64,000 bases of DNA from Burkholderia ubonensis subsp. mesacidophila (GCF_002097715.1 NZ_CP020737.1:1054001-1118000), one strand, 5' to 3'. Positions 39,943-49,488 are shown, counted from the stretch's first letter. Made by a program: numbers and translations. Notes: generated from the letters alone by a model not told the origin.

Positions 39943-41592
39943 ATGGTCGACGAACTGCTCGATATCCCACCCGTGCTGGTCGTCGGCGCGGGGCCGACCG
40001 GCCTTGCCGCCGCGATGAGCCTTGCCCGGGCGCGCGTGCCGGTGCGCGTGATCGACCAGGCGGCGAAGCCGTCGCCGTGTTCGCGCGCGATCGGCATCCA
40101 GGCGCGCACGCTCGAGTTGCTGGAGCAGCATCGCGTGGTCGAACCGTTTCTCGCGAGCGGGCACCGCGCACACGCGGCGGCGCTGCATGCGGACGGCCGC
40201 GTGATCGCCCGGCTCGATTTCGACCCGCTGCAGACGCGCTATCCGTATCTGCTGTTTCTCGACCAGAGCGTCACGGAGCGGCTGCTCGCCGAGCATCTCG
40301 AAAGCCTCGGCGTGACGGTCGAGCGCGGCGTCACGCTGACCGCCTGCGACGCGGGCGGCGCGTCCCTCGACGTGACGATCCGCGATGCGCACGGCACGGA
40401 GGAGCGGCTCGCGCCGTCCTACCTGATCGCCGCCGACGGCGCGCACAGCACGGTGCGGCATCTGCTCGGCGTGGGCTTTGCCGGCCGGCCGTTCGAGCAG
40501 ACGTTCCTGCTCGCCGATCTGGCGGCGATTCCCGACTGGCCGGACGACGAGATTCATCTGTTCACGACGGCGGACGGCATCGCGGGCCTGTTCCCGATGG
40601 GCGACGGCCGCTACCGGCTGGTGGCGGACCGGCCGCGGGAGAACGGCGCGCTGTCCGACGAGCGCGGGCCGTCGCTTGCGCAATGCCTGGAGATCGTCCG
40701 CGCGCGCGTGGGGACGTCGATCGTCCTGAGCGACCTGACATGGTCGTCCTATTTCCACCTGCACAGCCGGATGGTCGAGCGCCTGAGGCACGGGCGCGTG
40801 TTCTTCGCGGGCGACGCCGCGCACGTCCACAGCCCGGCCGGCGCGCAAGGCATGAACACCGGCATCCAGGAGGCGTTCAACCTCGGCTGGAAGCTCGCGC
40901 GGGTGCTGGGCGCGGGGGCGCCGGAGCGGCTGCTCGACACGTATCACGCGGAGCGTCATCCGATCGAGCGCGACGTGTTGCGGCAGACGAGCTTCCTGAC
41001 GCAGATCGTCGAGGCCGATCGCGGGCCGATGAAGCTGTTGCGCGATCACGTCGTGCCGCTGCTGGCGTCGTTCGGGCCGATGCGCGACGCGGTGCGGCGC
41101 ACGGTCAGCGAACTGGGGGTGCAGTACCGCAAGAGCCCGCTCACGCTCGAGCGTGTGCTCGACGGCGGCCCGCGCGCGGGCGAGCGGGCGCCCGATGCGC
41201 TCGTGCACGTGATCGACGGGCCGCTCGGGCAGGCGCCGGGCATCGCGCGGCTGTTCGACCTGCACGAGCCGACGGGATTCACGCTGCTGCTGCTCGAGGA
41301 CCCGCCGCAGGAGGGCGGGGCGGGCGCGACGCCGCCCGCTGCCGAGGCTGCGCAGGCCCTGGCGGAGTCGCTCGAACGGATCATGCCGGGCGCGGTGCGC
41401 GTGTGGCGGGTCGCCGATACCGAAGGCGACGGTGCGGCGGGGCTGGCGGACGCCTACGGCCGGTCGCGGCCGTCGTTCTACCTGCTGCGGCCCGACGGCT
41501 ATATCGCGGCGCGCGGCCGGCTCGCGTCCGACACGAACGCGCTGCTGCGCCACTGTGAAAGCTGGTTCGCCGGCGTATCGCTGCCCGCGTAG
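39943..41592 (+). CDS. FAD-dependent aromatic monooxygenase (PheA/TfdB-type)
   Basis: A 549-residue class A flavoprotein monooxygenase. The FAD dinucleotide motif GAGPTG is at 15-20. The DG motif is in IAADGAHSTVR and the GD motif in FFAGDAAHVHSPAGAQGMNT, both intact. A C-terminal thioredoxin-like domain (residues ~400-549) is typical of phenol hydroxylase-like enzymes. It would hydroxylate an aromatic ring with NAD(P)H and O2; the substrate is unknown. It stands alone, so no pathway can be read. The frame continues 44 codons upstream but MVDELLDIPPVLVVGAG is the normal start. Confidence 0.88.
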   Translation: MVDELLDIPPVLVVGAGPTGLAAAMSLARARVPVRVIDQAAKPSPCSRAIGIQARTLELLEQHRVVEPFLASGHRAHAAALHADGRVIARLDFDPLQTRYPYLLFLDQSVTERLLAEHLESLGVTVERGVTLTACDAGGASLDVTIRDAHGTEERLAPSYLIAADGAHSTVRHLLGVGFAGRPFEQTFLLADLAAIPDWPDDEIHLFTTADGIAGLFPMGDGRYRLVADRPRENGALSDERGPSLAQCLEIVRARVGTSIVLSDLTWSSYFHLHSRMVERLRHGRVFFAGDAAHVHSPAGAQGMNTGIQEAFNLGWKLARVLGAGAPERLLDTYHAERHPIERDVLRQTSFLTQIVEADRGPMKLLRDHVVPLLASFGPMRDAVRRTVSELGVQYRKSPLTLERVLDGGPRAGERAPDALVHVIDGPLGQAPGIARLFDLHEPTGFTLLLLEDPPQEGGAGATPPAAEAAQALAESLERIMPGAVRVWRVADTEGDGAAGLADAYGRSRPSFYLLRPDGYIAARGRLASDTNALLRHCESWFAGVSLPA

Positions 41593-41617
41593 CGGCAGCG
41601 GTACGCCGGTCAGGCGT

Positions 41618-41869
41618 TCAGACGGGCGCGGCGGCGGGCGTCAGCGTGTCGCGATAGGCGGCAATCGCATCGCGGACGATCGGCGCGGCGCGCTGTGCCG
41701 CGTCGCCGGCCGGATCGTCGAACGCCGCCAGCAGCGCGCGGCGCATCCGTGGTTCCCAGAAGCGCCGGATATGGTCGGCGATGCCGGCCAGCGCCTCGTC
41801 GCGATCCGGCATCGACGCGAAGAATTCGCCGATCTGGTTGGCCATGTCGATCAGGTGTCCGGTGTTCAT
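41618..41869 (-). CDS. fdsD: Formate dehydrogenase delta subunit
   Basis: An 83-residue FdsD family protein (HLIDMANQIGEFFASMP ... RRFWEPRMRR). It assists assembly of the soluble NAD-dependent formate dehydrogenase in related bacteria. Last gene of the leftward fds cluster; it starts 7 nt after fdsA. Confidence 0.9.
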   Translation of the reverse strand: MNTGHLIDMANQIGEFFASMPDRDEALAGIADHIRRFWEPRMRRALLAAFDDPAGDAAQRAAPIVRDAIAAYRDTLTPAAAPV

Positions 41870-41876
41870 GGCGTCC

Positions 41877-44828
41877 TCACTTGCCGGTCGTCACGGCCGC
41901 GGGCGACGCCGCGCGGCGTTCGAGCAGGTCGAGCTGCTCGGCGTTGAAGCGCGCGTACGCACGCTGCCAGTCGGACGGCTGCGCGACCGGCATCACCTGT
42001 ACCGCCGTCACTTTGTATTCGGGGCAGTTCGTCGCCCAGTCCGAGCTGTCGGTCGTGATCACGTTCGCGCCCGATTCGGGGAAGTGGAACGTCGTGTACA
42101 CGACGCCAGGCTGCATGCGCTCGGTCACGAGCGCGCGCAGCACGGTCTGCCCGGCGCGCGACTCGATGCCGACCCAGTCGCCGCTGCGGATCCCGCGGTC
42201 CTGCGCATCGTGCGGATGAATCTCGAGCCGATCCTCCTCGTGCCACCGCACGTTGTCGGTGCGGCGCGTCTGCGCGCCGACGTTGTATTGCGACAGGATG
42301 CGGCCCGTGGTCAGGATCAGCGGATAGCGCGGCGTGACCTTTTCCGGCGTCGGAATGAATTGCGTGATCACGAACCTGCCCTTGCCGCGCACGAACGCAT
42401 CCGTGTGCATCGTCGGCGTGCCTTCCGGCGCATGCTCGTTGCACGGCCACTGGATGCTGCCGAGCGCTTCGAGCTTCGCGTACGACACGCCCGAGAAGGT
42501 CGGCGTGAGCCGCGCGATCTCGTCCATGATCTCCGACGGATGCGCGTAGTCCATCTCGTAGCCGAGCGCGCGGGAGAGCATCAGCGTCACTTCCCAGTCC
42601 GCATGGCCGGCGAGCGGGGGCATCACCTTGCGCACCCGCGAGATGCGGCGCTCCGCGTTCGTAAACGTGCCGTCCTTCTCGAGGAACGACGAACCGGGCA
42701 GGAACACGTGCGCGTACTTCGCCGTCTCGTTCAGGAAGATGTCCTGCACGACGATGCACTCCATCGACGACAGCGCGGCCGCGACGTGCTGGGTGTTCGG
42801 GTCCGACTGCACGATGTCCTCGCCCTGGCAGTAGAGCCCCTTGAAGCTGCCGTCGAGCGCCGCGTCGAACATGTTCGGGATGCGCAGCCCCGGCTCCGGC
42901 TGCAGCTTGGCCGCCCACGCGTCCTCGAACAGCGCGCGCACGCCGGCGTCGCCGATATGCCGGTAGCCGGGCAGTTCGTGCGGAAACGAGCCCATGTCGC
43001 ACGAGCCCTGCACGTTGTTCTGGCCGCGCAGCGGGTTGACGCCGACGCCTTCGCGGCCGATGTTGCCGGTCGCCATCGCGAGGTTCGCGATGCCCATCAC
43101 CATCGTCGAGCCTTGCGCGTGCTCGGTCACGCCGAGCCCGTAATAGATCGCGGCATTGCCGCCCGTCGCATACAGCCGCGCGGCGGCGCGCACCTGTTCG
43201 GCCGGCACGCCGGTCACGTCCGCGGTCGCATCCGGCGAATTCTCGGCGCGCGCGACGAACTCGCGCCACTGTTCGAACGCGCGCGTCTCGCAGCGTTCGG
43301 CGACGAAGGCCGCGTCGACGAGCCCTTCGGTGACGATCACGTGCGCGAGCGCATTGACGATCGCGACGTTGGTGCCGGGACGCAGCTGCAGGTGATGCGA
43401 CGCCTTCACGTGCGGGCCGTCGACCACGTCGATGCGGCGCGGATCGACGACGATCAGCTTCGCGCCTTCGCGCACACGGCGCTTCAGGCGCGAGCCGAAC
43501 ACGGGGTGGCCGTCGGTCGGGTTCGCGCCGATCACGACGATCACGTCGGCCTTGGCGACCGACGCGAAGGTCTGCGTGCCGGCCGATTCGCCGAGCGTCG
43601 TCTTCAGGCCGTAGCCGGTCGGCGAGTGGCACACGCGTGCACAGGTGTCGACGTTGTTGTTGCCGAACGCGGCGCGCACGAGCTTCTGCACGAGATAGGT
43701 TTCCTCGTTCGTGCAGCGCGACGACGTGATGCCGCCGATCGAGTCGCGGCCGTACTTCGCCTGCAGCTTGCGGAACTGCGTTGCGGCATAGGTGATCGCT
43801 TCTTCCCAGCCCACTTCGCGCCACGGGTCGGTGATCTTCTCGCGGATCATCGGTTTCGTGATGCGATCCTTGTGCGTCGCATAGCCCCATGCGAAGCGGC
43901 CCTTCACGCACGCGTGGCCTTCGTTCGCGAGGCCGTTCTTGTGCGGCGTCATGCGCACGACCTGCGTGCCTTTCATCTCCGCCTTGAACGAGCAGCCGAC
44001 GCCGCAATACGCGCAGGTCGTCACGATCGCGTGCTCGGGCTGTCCGAGCTGCACGACCGACTTCTCCTGCAGCGTCGCGGTCGGGCACGCGGCCACGCAC
44101 GCGCCGCACGACACGCATTCGGATGCCATGAACGCTTCGCTTTCGCCCGCGGCCACGCGCGATTCGAAGCCGCGCGCCGCGATCGTCAGCGCGAACGTGC
44201 CCTGCGTCTCTTCGCAGGCGCGCACGCAGCGGTTGCAGACGATGCACTTCGACGGGTCGTACGTGAAGTACGGATTCGACTCGTCCTTTTGATCGCGCAG
44301 ATGGTTTGCGCCGTCAAAGCCGTAGCGCACCTCGCGCAGCCCGACCACGCCCGCCATGTCCTGCAGTTCGCAGTCGCCGTTGGCGGGGCAGGTGAGGCAG
44401 TCGAGCGGGTGGTCGGAGATGTACAGCTCCATCACGTTGCGGCGCAGCGCTTGCAGCTGGTCGGACTGCGTGCGCACCTTCATGCCGGCTTCGGCGGGCG
44501 TCGTGCACGACGCCGGATAGCCGCGCCGGCCTTCGATCTCGACGAGGCACAGCCGGCACGAGCCGAACGGTTCGAGCGAGTCGGTCGCGCACAGCTTCGG
44601 CACGTTCACGCCGGCTTCGATCGCCGCGCGCATCACCGACGTGCCGGCCGGCACCGTGACCGGCTGGCCGTCGATCTCGAGCGTGACATCGATATCGGCA
44701 TGGCGCTGCGGCGTGCCGTAGTCGGTGTCGTCGAACGGATCGCGCGCGCGCGCCTGCGCGGCGCTCTTGCACGCGCATTGGCCCGAGCCGCAGCCGCCTG
44801 GTCTGGAATTGAGCGCATCGAGGGACAT
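41877..44828 (-). CDS. fdsA: NAD-dependent formate dehydrogenase, alpha (molybdenum) subunit
   Basis: A 983-residue catalytic subunit. The N-terminal 2Fe-2S domain has C80, C91, C94 and C108. Then come His-Cys and ferredoxin-like clusters (C195-C205 and C238-C248 sets) and a 4Fe-4S motif at C272-C279 with C307. The bis-MGD domain follows, where C400 in ARVCHSPT is the molybdenum ligand and H401 is the partner. A cysteine, not selenocysteine, is used. It oxidises formate to CO2 and passes electrons to FdsB. A Cys-rich GGCGSGQCAC lies at residues 11-20. It is 17 nt after fdsB. Earlier in-frame starts lie inside fdsB. Confidence 0.96.
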   Translation of the reverse strand: MSLDALNSRPGGCGSGQCACKSAAQARARDPFDDTDYGTPQRHADIDVTLEIDGQPVTVPAGTSVMRAAIEAGVNVPKLCATDSLEPFGSCRLCLVEIEGRRGYPASCTTPAEAGMKVRTQSDQLQALRRNVMELYISDHPLDCLTCPANGDCELQDMAGVVGLREVRYGFDGANHLRDQKDESNPYFTYDPSKCIVCNRCVRACEETQGTFALTIAARGFESRVAAGESEAFMASECVSCGACVAACPTATLQEKSVVQLGQPEHAIVTTCAYCGVGCSFKAEMKGTQVVRMTPHKNGLANEGHACVKGRFAWGYATHKDRITKPMIREKITDPWREVGWEEAITYAATQFRKLQAKYGRDSIGGITSSRCTNEETYLVQKLVRAAFGNNNVDTCARVCHSPTGYGLKTTLGESAGTQTFASVAKADVIVVIGANPTDGHPVFGSRLKRRVREGAKLIVVDPRRIDVVDGPHVKASHHLQLRPGTNVAIVNALAHVIVTEGLVDAAFVAERCETRAFEQWREFVARAENSPDATADVTGVPAEQVRAAARLYATGGNAAIYYGLGVTEHAQGSTMVMGIANLAMATGNIGREGVGVNPLRGQNNVQGSCDMGSFPHELPGYRHIGDAGVRALFEDAWAAKLQPEPGLRIPNMFDAALDGSFKGLYCQGEDIVQSDPNTQHVAAALSSMECIVVQDIFLNETAKYAHVFLPGSSFLEKDGTFTNAERRISRVRKVMPPLAGHADWEVTLMLSRALGYEMDYAHPSEIMDEIARLTPTFSGVSYAKLEALGSIQWPCNEHAPEGTPTMHTDAFVRGKGRFVITQFIPTPEKVTPRYPLILTTGRILSQYNVGAQTRRTDNVRWHEEDRLEIHPHDAQDRGIRSGDWVGIESRAGQTVLRALVTERMQPGVVYTTFHFPESGANVITTDSSDWATNCPEYKVTAVQVMPVAQPSDWQRAYARFNAEQLDLLERRAASPAAVTTGK

Positions 44829-44845
44829 GCAATGCTCCTTCTGGG

Positions 44846-46423
44846 TCAGGCCGCGGCCTTGGCCGGGCCCGGCGCGGCATCCTTGCCGACGGCGAGCCCG
44901 AAGTCTTCGGGGAAATGGTCGAGCGCGGACAGCACCGGGTACGGCGTCATCCCGCCCATCGCGCACAGCGAGCCGGCGAGCATCGTGTCGCACAGGTCGC
45001 GCAGCAGCGTGACCTGGCGCTCCGACGTGTCGCCCCGGCGGATTCGCGCGATCGTCTCGACGCCTCGCGTGGAGCCGATCCGGCACGGCGTGCATTTGCC
45101 GCACGATTCGATCGCGCAGAATTTCATCGCGTACTCGGCGAGCTCGGCGAGGTTCGACGTGTCGTCGTGCAGCACGATGCCGCCGTGGCCGACCACCGCG
45201 CCGATCGCCGCATACGCCTCGTAGTCGAGCGGCACGTCCCATTGGTGCTCGGGCAGGTAGGTGCCGAGCGGGCCGCCGACCTGCGCGGCGCGTGCGGGCT
45301 GGCCGTTCGCGGTGCCGCCGCCGAAATCGAACAGCAGCTCGCGCAGCGTGACGCCGAACGCGAGTTCGACGAGGCCGCCGTGCCGGATGTTGCCGGCGAG
45401 CTGGAACGGCAGCGTGCCGCGCGAGCGGCCCATCCCGAAGTCGCGATAGAACGCGGCGCCGCGCGCGAAGATCACCGGCGCGGTTGCGAGCGTGATCACG
45501 TTGTTGATCACGGTCGGCTGGCCGAACAGCCCGGCGAGCGCCGGCAGCGGCGGCTTCGCGCGCACGACGCCGCGCTTGCCCTCGAGCGACTCGAGCAGCG
45601 CGGTTTCCTCGCCGCACACGTACGAGCCCGCGCCTTTCGCGACGTGCAGCTCGAACGCGTGCGCGGAGCCGAGCACGCTCTCGCCGAGCCAGCCGGCGTC
45701 GCGGGCCCGTGCGATCGCGGCTTCGAGCGTTGCGATCGCGTGCGGATATTCGCTGCGCACGTAGATGTAGCCGATCGTCGCGCCGGTCGCGATGCCCGCG
45801 ATGATCATCCCTTCGATCAGGCAGTACGGGTCGCTTTCCATGATCAGGCGATCGGAGAACGTGCCCGAGTCGCCTTCGTCCGCATTGCAGACGATGTATT
45901 TCTGATTTGCGCTCGCGTGCCGGACCGTGCGCCATTTGATGCCGGCCGGAAACGCCGCGCCGCCGCGGCCGCGCAGGCCCGACTCGATCAGCGCGTCGCA
46001 CGCGGCGTCGCCGTCGAGCGCGAGCGCGTTCTTCAGGCCGGCGAGGCCGTCGTGCCGCAGGTAGTCGTCGATCGACAGCGGGTCGGTCAGGCCGATGCGC
46101 GAGAACGTGAGGCGCTGCTGGCGCGCGAGATAGGGCAGTGCGTCGACGAGGCCGACGCCGCTCGGGTGCGCGCCGCCGTCGAGCCAGTTGGCGTCGAACA
46201 GGGCAGGCACGTCGGCGGCCGACAGGTTCGCGTAGCCGACGCGGCCGGCCGCCGTGCCGACCTCGACGAGCGGTTCGAGCCACAGCAGGCCGCGCGTGCC
46301 GTTGCGCACGAGATCGATCGCGATGCCGCGCCGTGCGGCTTCCGCGACGATCGCGGCGGCGAGCGCGTCGGCGCCGAGCGCGAGCGCGGACGAATCGCGC
46401 GGCACATAGATGCGGGTCGTCAT
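44846..46423 (-). CDS. fdsB: NAD-dependent formate dehydrogenase, beta (diaphorase) subunit
   Basis: A 525-residue NuoF-like subunit that hands electrons to NAD+. An N-terminal thioredoxin-like part (1-110) precedes the FMN/NAD domain: GRGGAAFPAGIKW, then CNADEGDSGTFSDR. The 4Fe-4S motif ESCGKCTPCRIG is near residue 440. MTTRIYVPRD overlaps the fdsG stop by 4 nt (46420-46423). The longer frame upstream is not used because it crosses fdsG. Confidence 0.95.
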   Translation of the reverse strand: MTTRIYVPRDSSALALGADALAAAIVAEAARRGIAIDLVRNGTRGLLWLEPLVEVGTAAGRVGYANLSAADVPALFDANWLDGGAHPSGVGLVDALPYLARQQRLTFSRIGLTDPLSIDDYLRHDGLAGLKNALALDGDAACDALIESGLRGRGGAAFPAGIKWRTVRHASANQKYIVCNADEGDSGTFSDRLIMESDPYCLIEGMIIAGIATGATIGYIYVRSEYPHAIATLEAAIARARDAGWLGESVLGSAHAFELHVAKGAGSYVCGEETALLESLEGKRGVVRAKPPLPALAGLFGQPTVINNVITLATAPVIFARGAAFYRDFGMGRSRGTLPFQLAGNIRHGGLVELAFGVTLRELLFDFGGGTANGQPARAAQVGGPLGTYLPEHQWDVPLDYEAYAAIGAVVGHGGIVLHDDTSNLAELAEYAMKFCAIESCGKCTPCRIGSTRGVETIARIRRGDTSERQVTLLRDLCDTMLAGSLCAMGGMTPYPVLSALDHFPEDFGLAVGKDAAPGPAKAAA

Positions 46424-46926
46424 GCCGCCTCCTGAGCGTGCGCGACGGCGTCGGCGAGCAGCGCGTCGAATTTCTCCGGGGTGACCTTCGCGTGCAGCAC
46501 GCCGTTGATCGTCATCGACGGCGATTGTGCGCAGAGCCCCAGGCAGTAGACGGATTCGAGCGCGACGTCGCCCGGCGCGACGGCGCCCGCCTGCGGCGAG
46601 TCGCCGTGCGCGGCGTCGAACGCGCAGCCGGTGCGCGCTTGCGCGTGCGCCGCGAGCGCTTCGCAGCCCATGCTGCGGCAGGCTTCGGCGCGGCACATCT
46701 GGATCGTCACGCGCGCCGGCGGCTCGGTGCGGAAATGGTGGTAATACGTGAGGACGCCGTGCACTTCCGCGCGCGACAGGTTGAGCGCCTTCGCGAGCGG
46801 CGCGACGCAACCGGGCGGCACGTAGCCCGCTTCGTCCTGGATCGCATGCAGCACGGCGACGAGCGACCGGCCGCCGTGCGCATGCCGCGCGACTAGTGCG
46901 TCGGGCGCTTCGGAAATCGGGGACAT
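46420..46926 (-). CDS. fdsG: NAD-dependent formate dehydrogenase, gamma subunit
   Basis: A 168-residue NuoE-like protein with the 2Fe-2S thioredoxin fold: C78 and C83 (CxxxxC), C128 and C132 (CxxxC). First gene of the fdsG-B-A-D operon. It diverges from fdsR across 131 nt, which must contain the operator and promoters. Confidence 0.95.
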   Translation of the reverse strand: MSPISEAPDALVARHAHGGRSLVAVLHAIQDEAGYVPPGCVAPLAKALNLSRAEVHGVLTYYHHFRTEPPARVTIQMCRAEACRSMGCEALAAHAQARTGCAFDAAHGDSPQAGAVAPGDVALESVYCLGLCAQSPSMTINGVLHAKVTPEKFDALLADAVAHAQEAA

Positions 46927-47057
46927 CTGTTATGCTCCTCCAAAGTCTCATATGCGCAGATGGTTCATATATTGCGCATGCCGACTTCATTCTGTTGGAT
47001 TTCGGTCAACGATAAGCGGAACATTGAGTGGTCGCAATAGGAAGTTACGGTGCATAA

Positions 47058-48137
47058 ATGATTCGAGTCGAATGCGACGCAAATCTGATCGTGCGCGACA
47101 GCGACGGGCGCAAGGCGAGCCTGTCGGACGTCGCGCCGTTGCTGGAACTCGTCGCCGGGACGGGCAGCATCGCGCAGGCGGCGCAGGCCAAAGGGTTGTC
47201 GTACCGCCATGCGTGGGGGGTGCTGCGCGCGCTGGAGGCCTGCGTCGGCGGCGCGCTGATCGAAACCGCGCGGGGCAAGGGGTCGGTGCTGTCCGAGCTC
47301 GGGCAGGCGGTCGTCGACGCGCAGCGTCTCGCGCGCAGCCGTCTCGACGGGAACCTGCGCGCGCTGGCGGCCGAAGTCGCGAGCGACCTGAACCGGCGGC
47401 TCGCGCAGCGCGACGGGGGTGTGCGCATCCATGCGTCGCACGGCTATGCGGTCGCGGCGCTCGTCTCCGCGCTGGTCGACGCGCATGCGGCGGTCGACAT
47501 CAAGTACCGCGAGAGCGTTGAAGCCGTACAGGCGCTCGCGCGCGGCGAGTGCGAGCTTGCGGGCTTCCATCTGCCGCGCGGCGAGTTTCGCGAACAATGC
47601 GCGCAGATCTACCGGCCCTGGCTCGACGACGCGCGCCACGTGCTGATTCACCTGACGCGGCGCAAGCAAGGCTTGTTCTTGCCGCGCGGCAACCCGAAGC
47701 AGGTGCGCGGCCTGTCCGACCTCGCGCGCGACGACATCCGCTTCGTCAACCGCCAGCCGGGCTCGGGCACGCGCATGCTGCTGGATCTCGCGCTGCGCCG
47801 GATCGGCGTTGATCCCGAACGCATCAACGGCTATGCATCGGCCGAGCTGACCCATTCGGCGATCGCCGCGTTCGTCGCCAGCGGGATGGCCGATCTCGGC
47901 TTCGGCGTCGAGCCGGCCGCGCATCATTTCGGTCTCGATTTCATTCCGGTTGTCGACGAGGATTACTACTTCGCGTGCGAACGCGAGCGGCTCGGCGAGC
48001 GGCCGCTCGACGGCGTGCTGGCGCTACTGCGCGACGCGCGCTACGTCGAACGGGTCGCGCGTCTCGACGGCTACGATCCGGCGGCGTGCGGCACGGTGAC
48101 GAGCGTCGCGGCGGGGCTCGCCGGCGCGGACGCGTAG
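47058..48137 (+). CDS. fdsR: Formate dehydrogenase regulator with HTH and substrate-binding-protein domains
   Basis: A 359-residue regulator divergent from fds. The N-terminal ModE/LysR-like winged helix is at about 18-100 (APLLELVAGTGSIAQAAQA ... YRHAWGVLRALEA). The C-terminal domain is PBP-like (about 115-340, RFVNRQPGSGTRMLLDLALRRIG), of the molybdate/tungstate or anion-binding type. Cupriavidus fds has a similarly placed regulator, FdsR. The ligand may be formate or molybdate; this is inference. Confidence 0.82.
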   Translation: MIRVECDANLIVRDSDGRKASLSDVAPLLELVAGTGSIAQAAQAKGLSYRHAWGVLRALEACVGGALIETARGKGSVLSELGQAVVDAQRLARSRLDGNLRALAAEVASDLNRRLAQRDGGVRIHASHGYAVAALVSALVDAHAAVDIKYRESVEAVQALARGECELAGFHLPRGEFREQCAQIYRPWLDDARHVLIHLTRRKQGLFLPRGNPKQVRGLSDLARDDIRFVNRQPGSGTRMLLDLALRRIGVDPERINGYASAELTHSAIAAFVASGMADLGFGVEPAAHHFGLDFIPVVDEDYYFACERERLGERPLDGVLALLRDARYVERVARLDGYDPAACGTVTSVAAGLAGADA

Positions 48138-48265
48138 ACGGCGCGCGGCGGCAACGCACGGTAAAAGGGGCGTGCTCGAACGACTCTGCAGCGGCTGCGG
48201 ATTTGCGCTACGCTTGCCGCTCGATCAACGTTCCAACAAGCACGCCAGCCAGGCGTCGTCACGCC

Positions 48266-48535
48266 ATGAAACTTTCCCATCCCCTCTCCGCGGCAGCGTT
48301 GACTGCGGGGTTGCTGATCGCCGCTTCGCCGCTCGCGTTCGCGCAGAATTCGCCCGGTGTGCCCGGCGGCATCCTCAGCGACCAGTTCAGGCTGAATGAA
48401 CATCCGCAGATGCCGTTCGCGGCGTCGGCGCCGTCGAAGAAATATCAGACCGGCAAGAAGTCTGCGATGCGCCGCAAGGGCGACATCGGCGATCCGAACG
48501 GCTGCAATCTGAAGTGTCCGATGGACGGCGAATGA
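48266..48535 (+). CDS. Small secreted protein with a C-terminal CxxxC
   Basis: An 89-residue exported protein. A signal peptide ends near PLAFAQN (about residue 26), followed by a short linker and a Lys/Met-rich C-terminal part. The tail reads GCNLKCPMDGE, a CxxxC that could form a disulfide or hold metal. No family recognised. It is 128 nt after fdsR and followed by a hairpin at 48609. Confidence 0.6.
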   Translation: MKLSHPLSAAALTAGLLIAASPLAFAQNSPGVPGGILSDQFRLNEHPQMPFAASAPSKKYQTGKKSAMRRKGDIGDPNGCNLKCPMDGE

Positions 48536-48837
48536 AGCGACGATGAGGGCGTCCGGACGTCGCCCGGCTCGGTTTCGTTCCCGGATGCACGGACCCGTTT
48601 CATTCATTGCGAGCCCCGCGAAGCATGCCGCTTCGCGGGGCTCGCGCGTTTCTGCATGTGCCGGCCGCCAACGAAGCGCACGAGGATCCGGCGCTTTGAT
48701 AGTGGTTAACCCGTATTCGGGAAGTCTGTCTTCCCGAAACCTGCCTTATTCTTAAGCAACTGCCTACATAAACTTCAGTTGTCAGCGATGAACGAGGTGT
48801 TCACCGCGAAAACGGACAAATCTGGAGGTAGGTCATC
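48536..48837. other. Intergenic region with two inverted repeats
   Basis: It contains the terminator at 48609-48645 and a 9-bp inverted repeat TTCGGGAAG/CTTCCCGAA at 48716-48738 in the probable promoter region of the DUF4148 gene. No coding sequence was recognised. Confidence 0.5.
48609..48645. terminator. Probable bidirectional terminator
   Basis: A 15-bp perfect inverted repeat GCGAGCCCCGCGAAG/CTTCGCGGGGCTCGC with loop CATGCCG lies 74 nt after the small secreted protein gene. No long T-run. Confidence 0.65.
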
Positions 48838-49191
48838 ATGAAATCGCTCGTTCAAGCCGTCGTCGTTGCTGCAGCTCTCGTTGCCCCGGTCGTGTCGTTC
48901 GCCCAGCCGGGTTCGCAGATCACCCGCGCGCAGGTGCGCGCCGAACTGGTTCAGCTCCAGCAGGCGGGCTACAACTCGGCACGCGGTGAAGATCCGCATT
49001 ACCCGGAAGCGATCCAGGCCGCGACTGCGCGCGTCGCCGAGCAGCAGCGCAATGCCGTTGCGCAGGCGCAAGGCGTCGATGCCAGCGGTTACGGCGCGCA
49101 AGCGCGGGGCGCATCGGCGTCGGGTTCGCGCGCGGCGGGCGTGCATCCGGCCACTGTCGAAGAAATGAACTCGCTGTATCGCGGCAGCTAA
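48838..49191 (+). CDS. DUF4148 domain exported protein
   Basis: A 117-residue exported protein. A signal peptide (residues ~1-22, VAPVVSFAQ) is followed by the DUF4148 signature ITRAQVRAELVQLQQAGY, then a conserved ARGEDPHYPEAIQAATARV. Burkholderia genomes carry many paralogues; function unknown. The gene has its own terminator at 49360-49389. Confidence 0.9.
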   Translation: MKSLVQAVVVAAALVAPVVSFAQPGSQITRAQVRAELVQLQQAGYNSARGEDPHYPEAIQAATARVAEQQRNAVAQAQGVDASGYGAQARGASASGSRAAGVHPATVEEMNSLYRGS

Positions 49192-49359
49192 GTCGCGCAA
49201 CGCTCGGGACCGCGGACGGTGCGCCAGGTGCGACGACCCGTCGCGCGGCGCGCTGCGAGGTCGGGCCCGGGTGGGCTGTCGCTGCGTGCGCCGGTGCGAG
49301 GTGCTCGCGGGGCGGCCCGACATCCGTCACCTCCTGCCGCCGGGTTTCCGGCGGCATTC

Positions 49360-49389
49360 CGCCCGGCCCATCGGGGCTGGGCGCTTTTT
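49360..49389 (+). terminator. Terminator of the DUF4148 gene
   Basis: GCCCGGCCC pairs with GGGCTGGGC (one G-T pair) around loop ATCG, followed by GCTTTTT. Confidence 0.7.
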
Positions 49390-49436
49390 CCGAAGGAGGG
49401 CGGCACCGTGCGCCACGGCTGCATTGCACAGGCAAC

Positions 49437-49470
49437 AAAAAACCCCGCAGGACGGTCGTCATGCGGGGTT
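49437..49470 (-). terminator. ssrA terminator
   Basis: AACCCCGCA/TGCGGGGTT, 12-nt loop, then on the minus strand TTTTTTG; 19 nt beyond the tmRNA 3' end. Confidence 0.85.
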
Positions 49471-49488
49471 CGTTGCATCGCGAGAATT

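Noticed and set aside
41781..45224. A 1,147-codon open frame on the plus strand
   Set aside because: Antisense shadow of fdsA; the minus-strand gene has all cofactor motifs.
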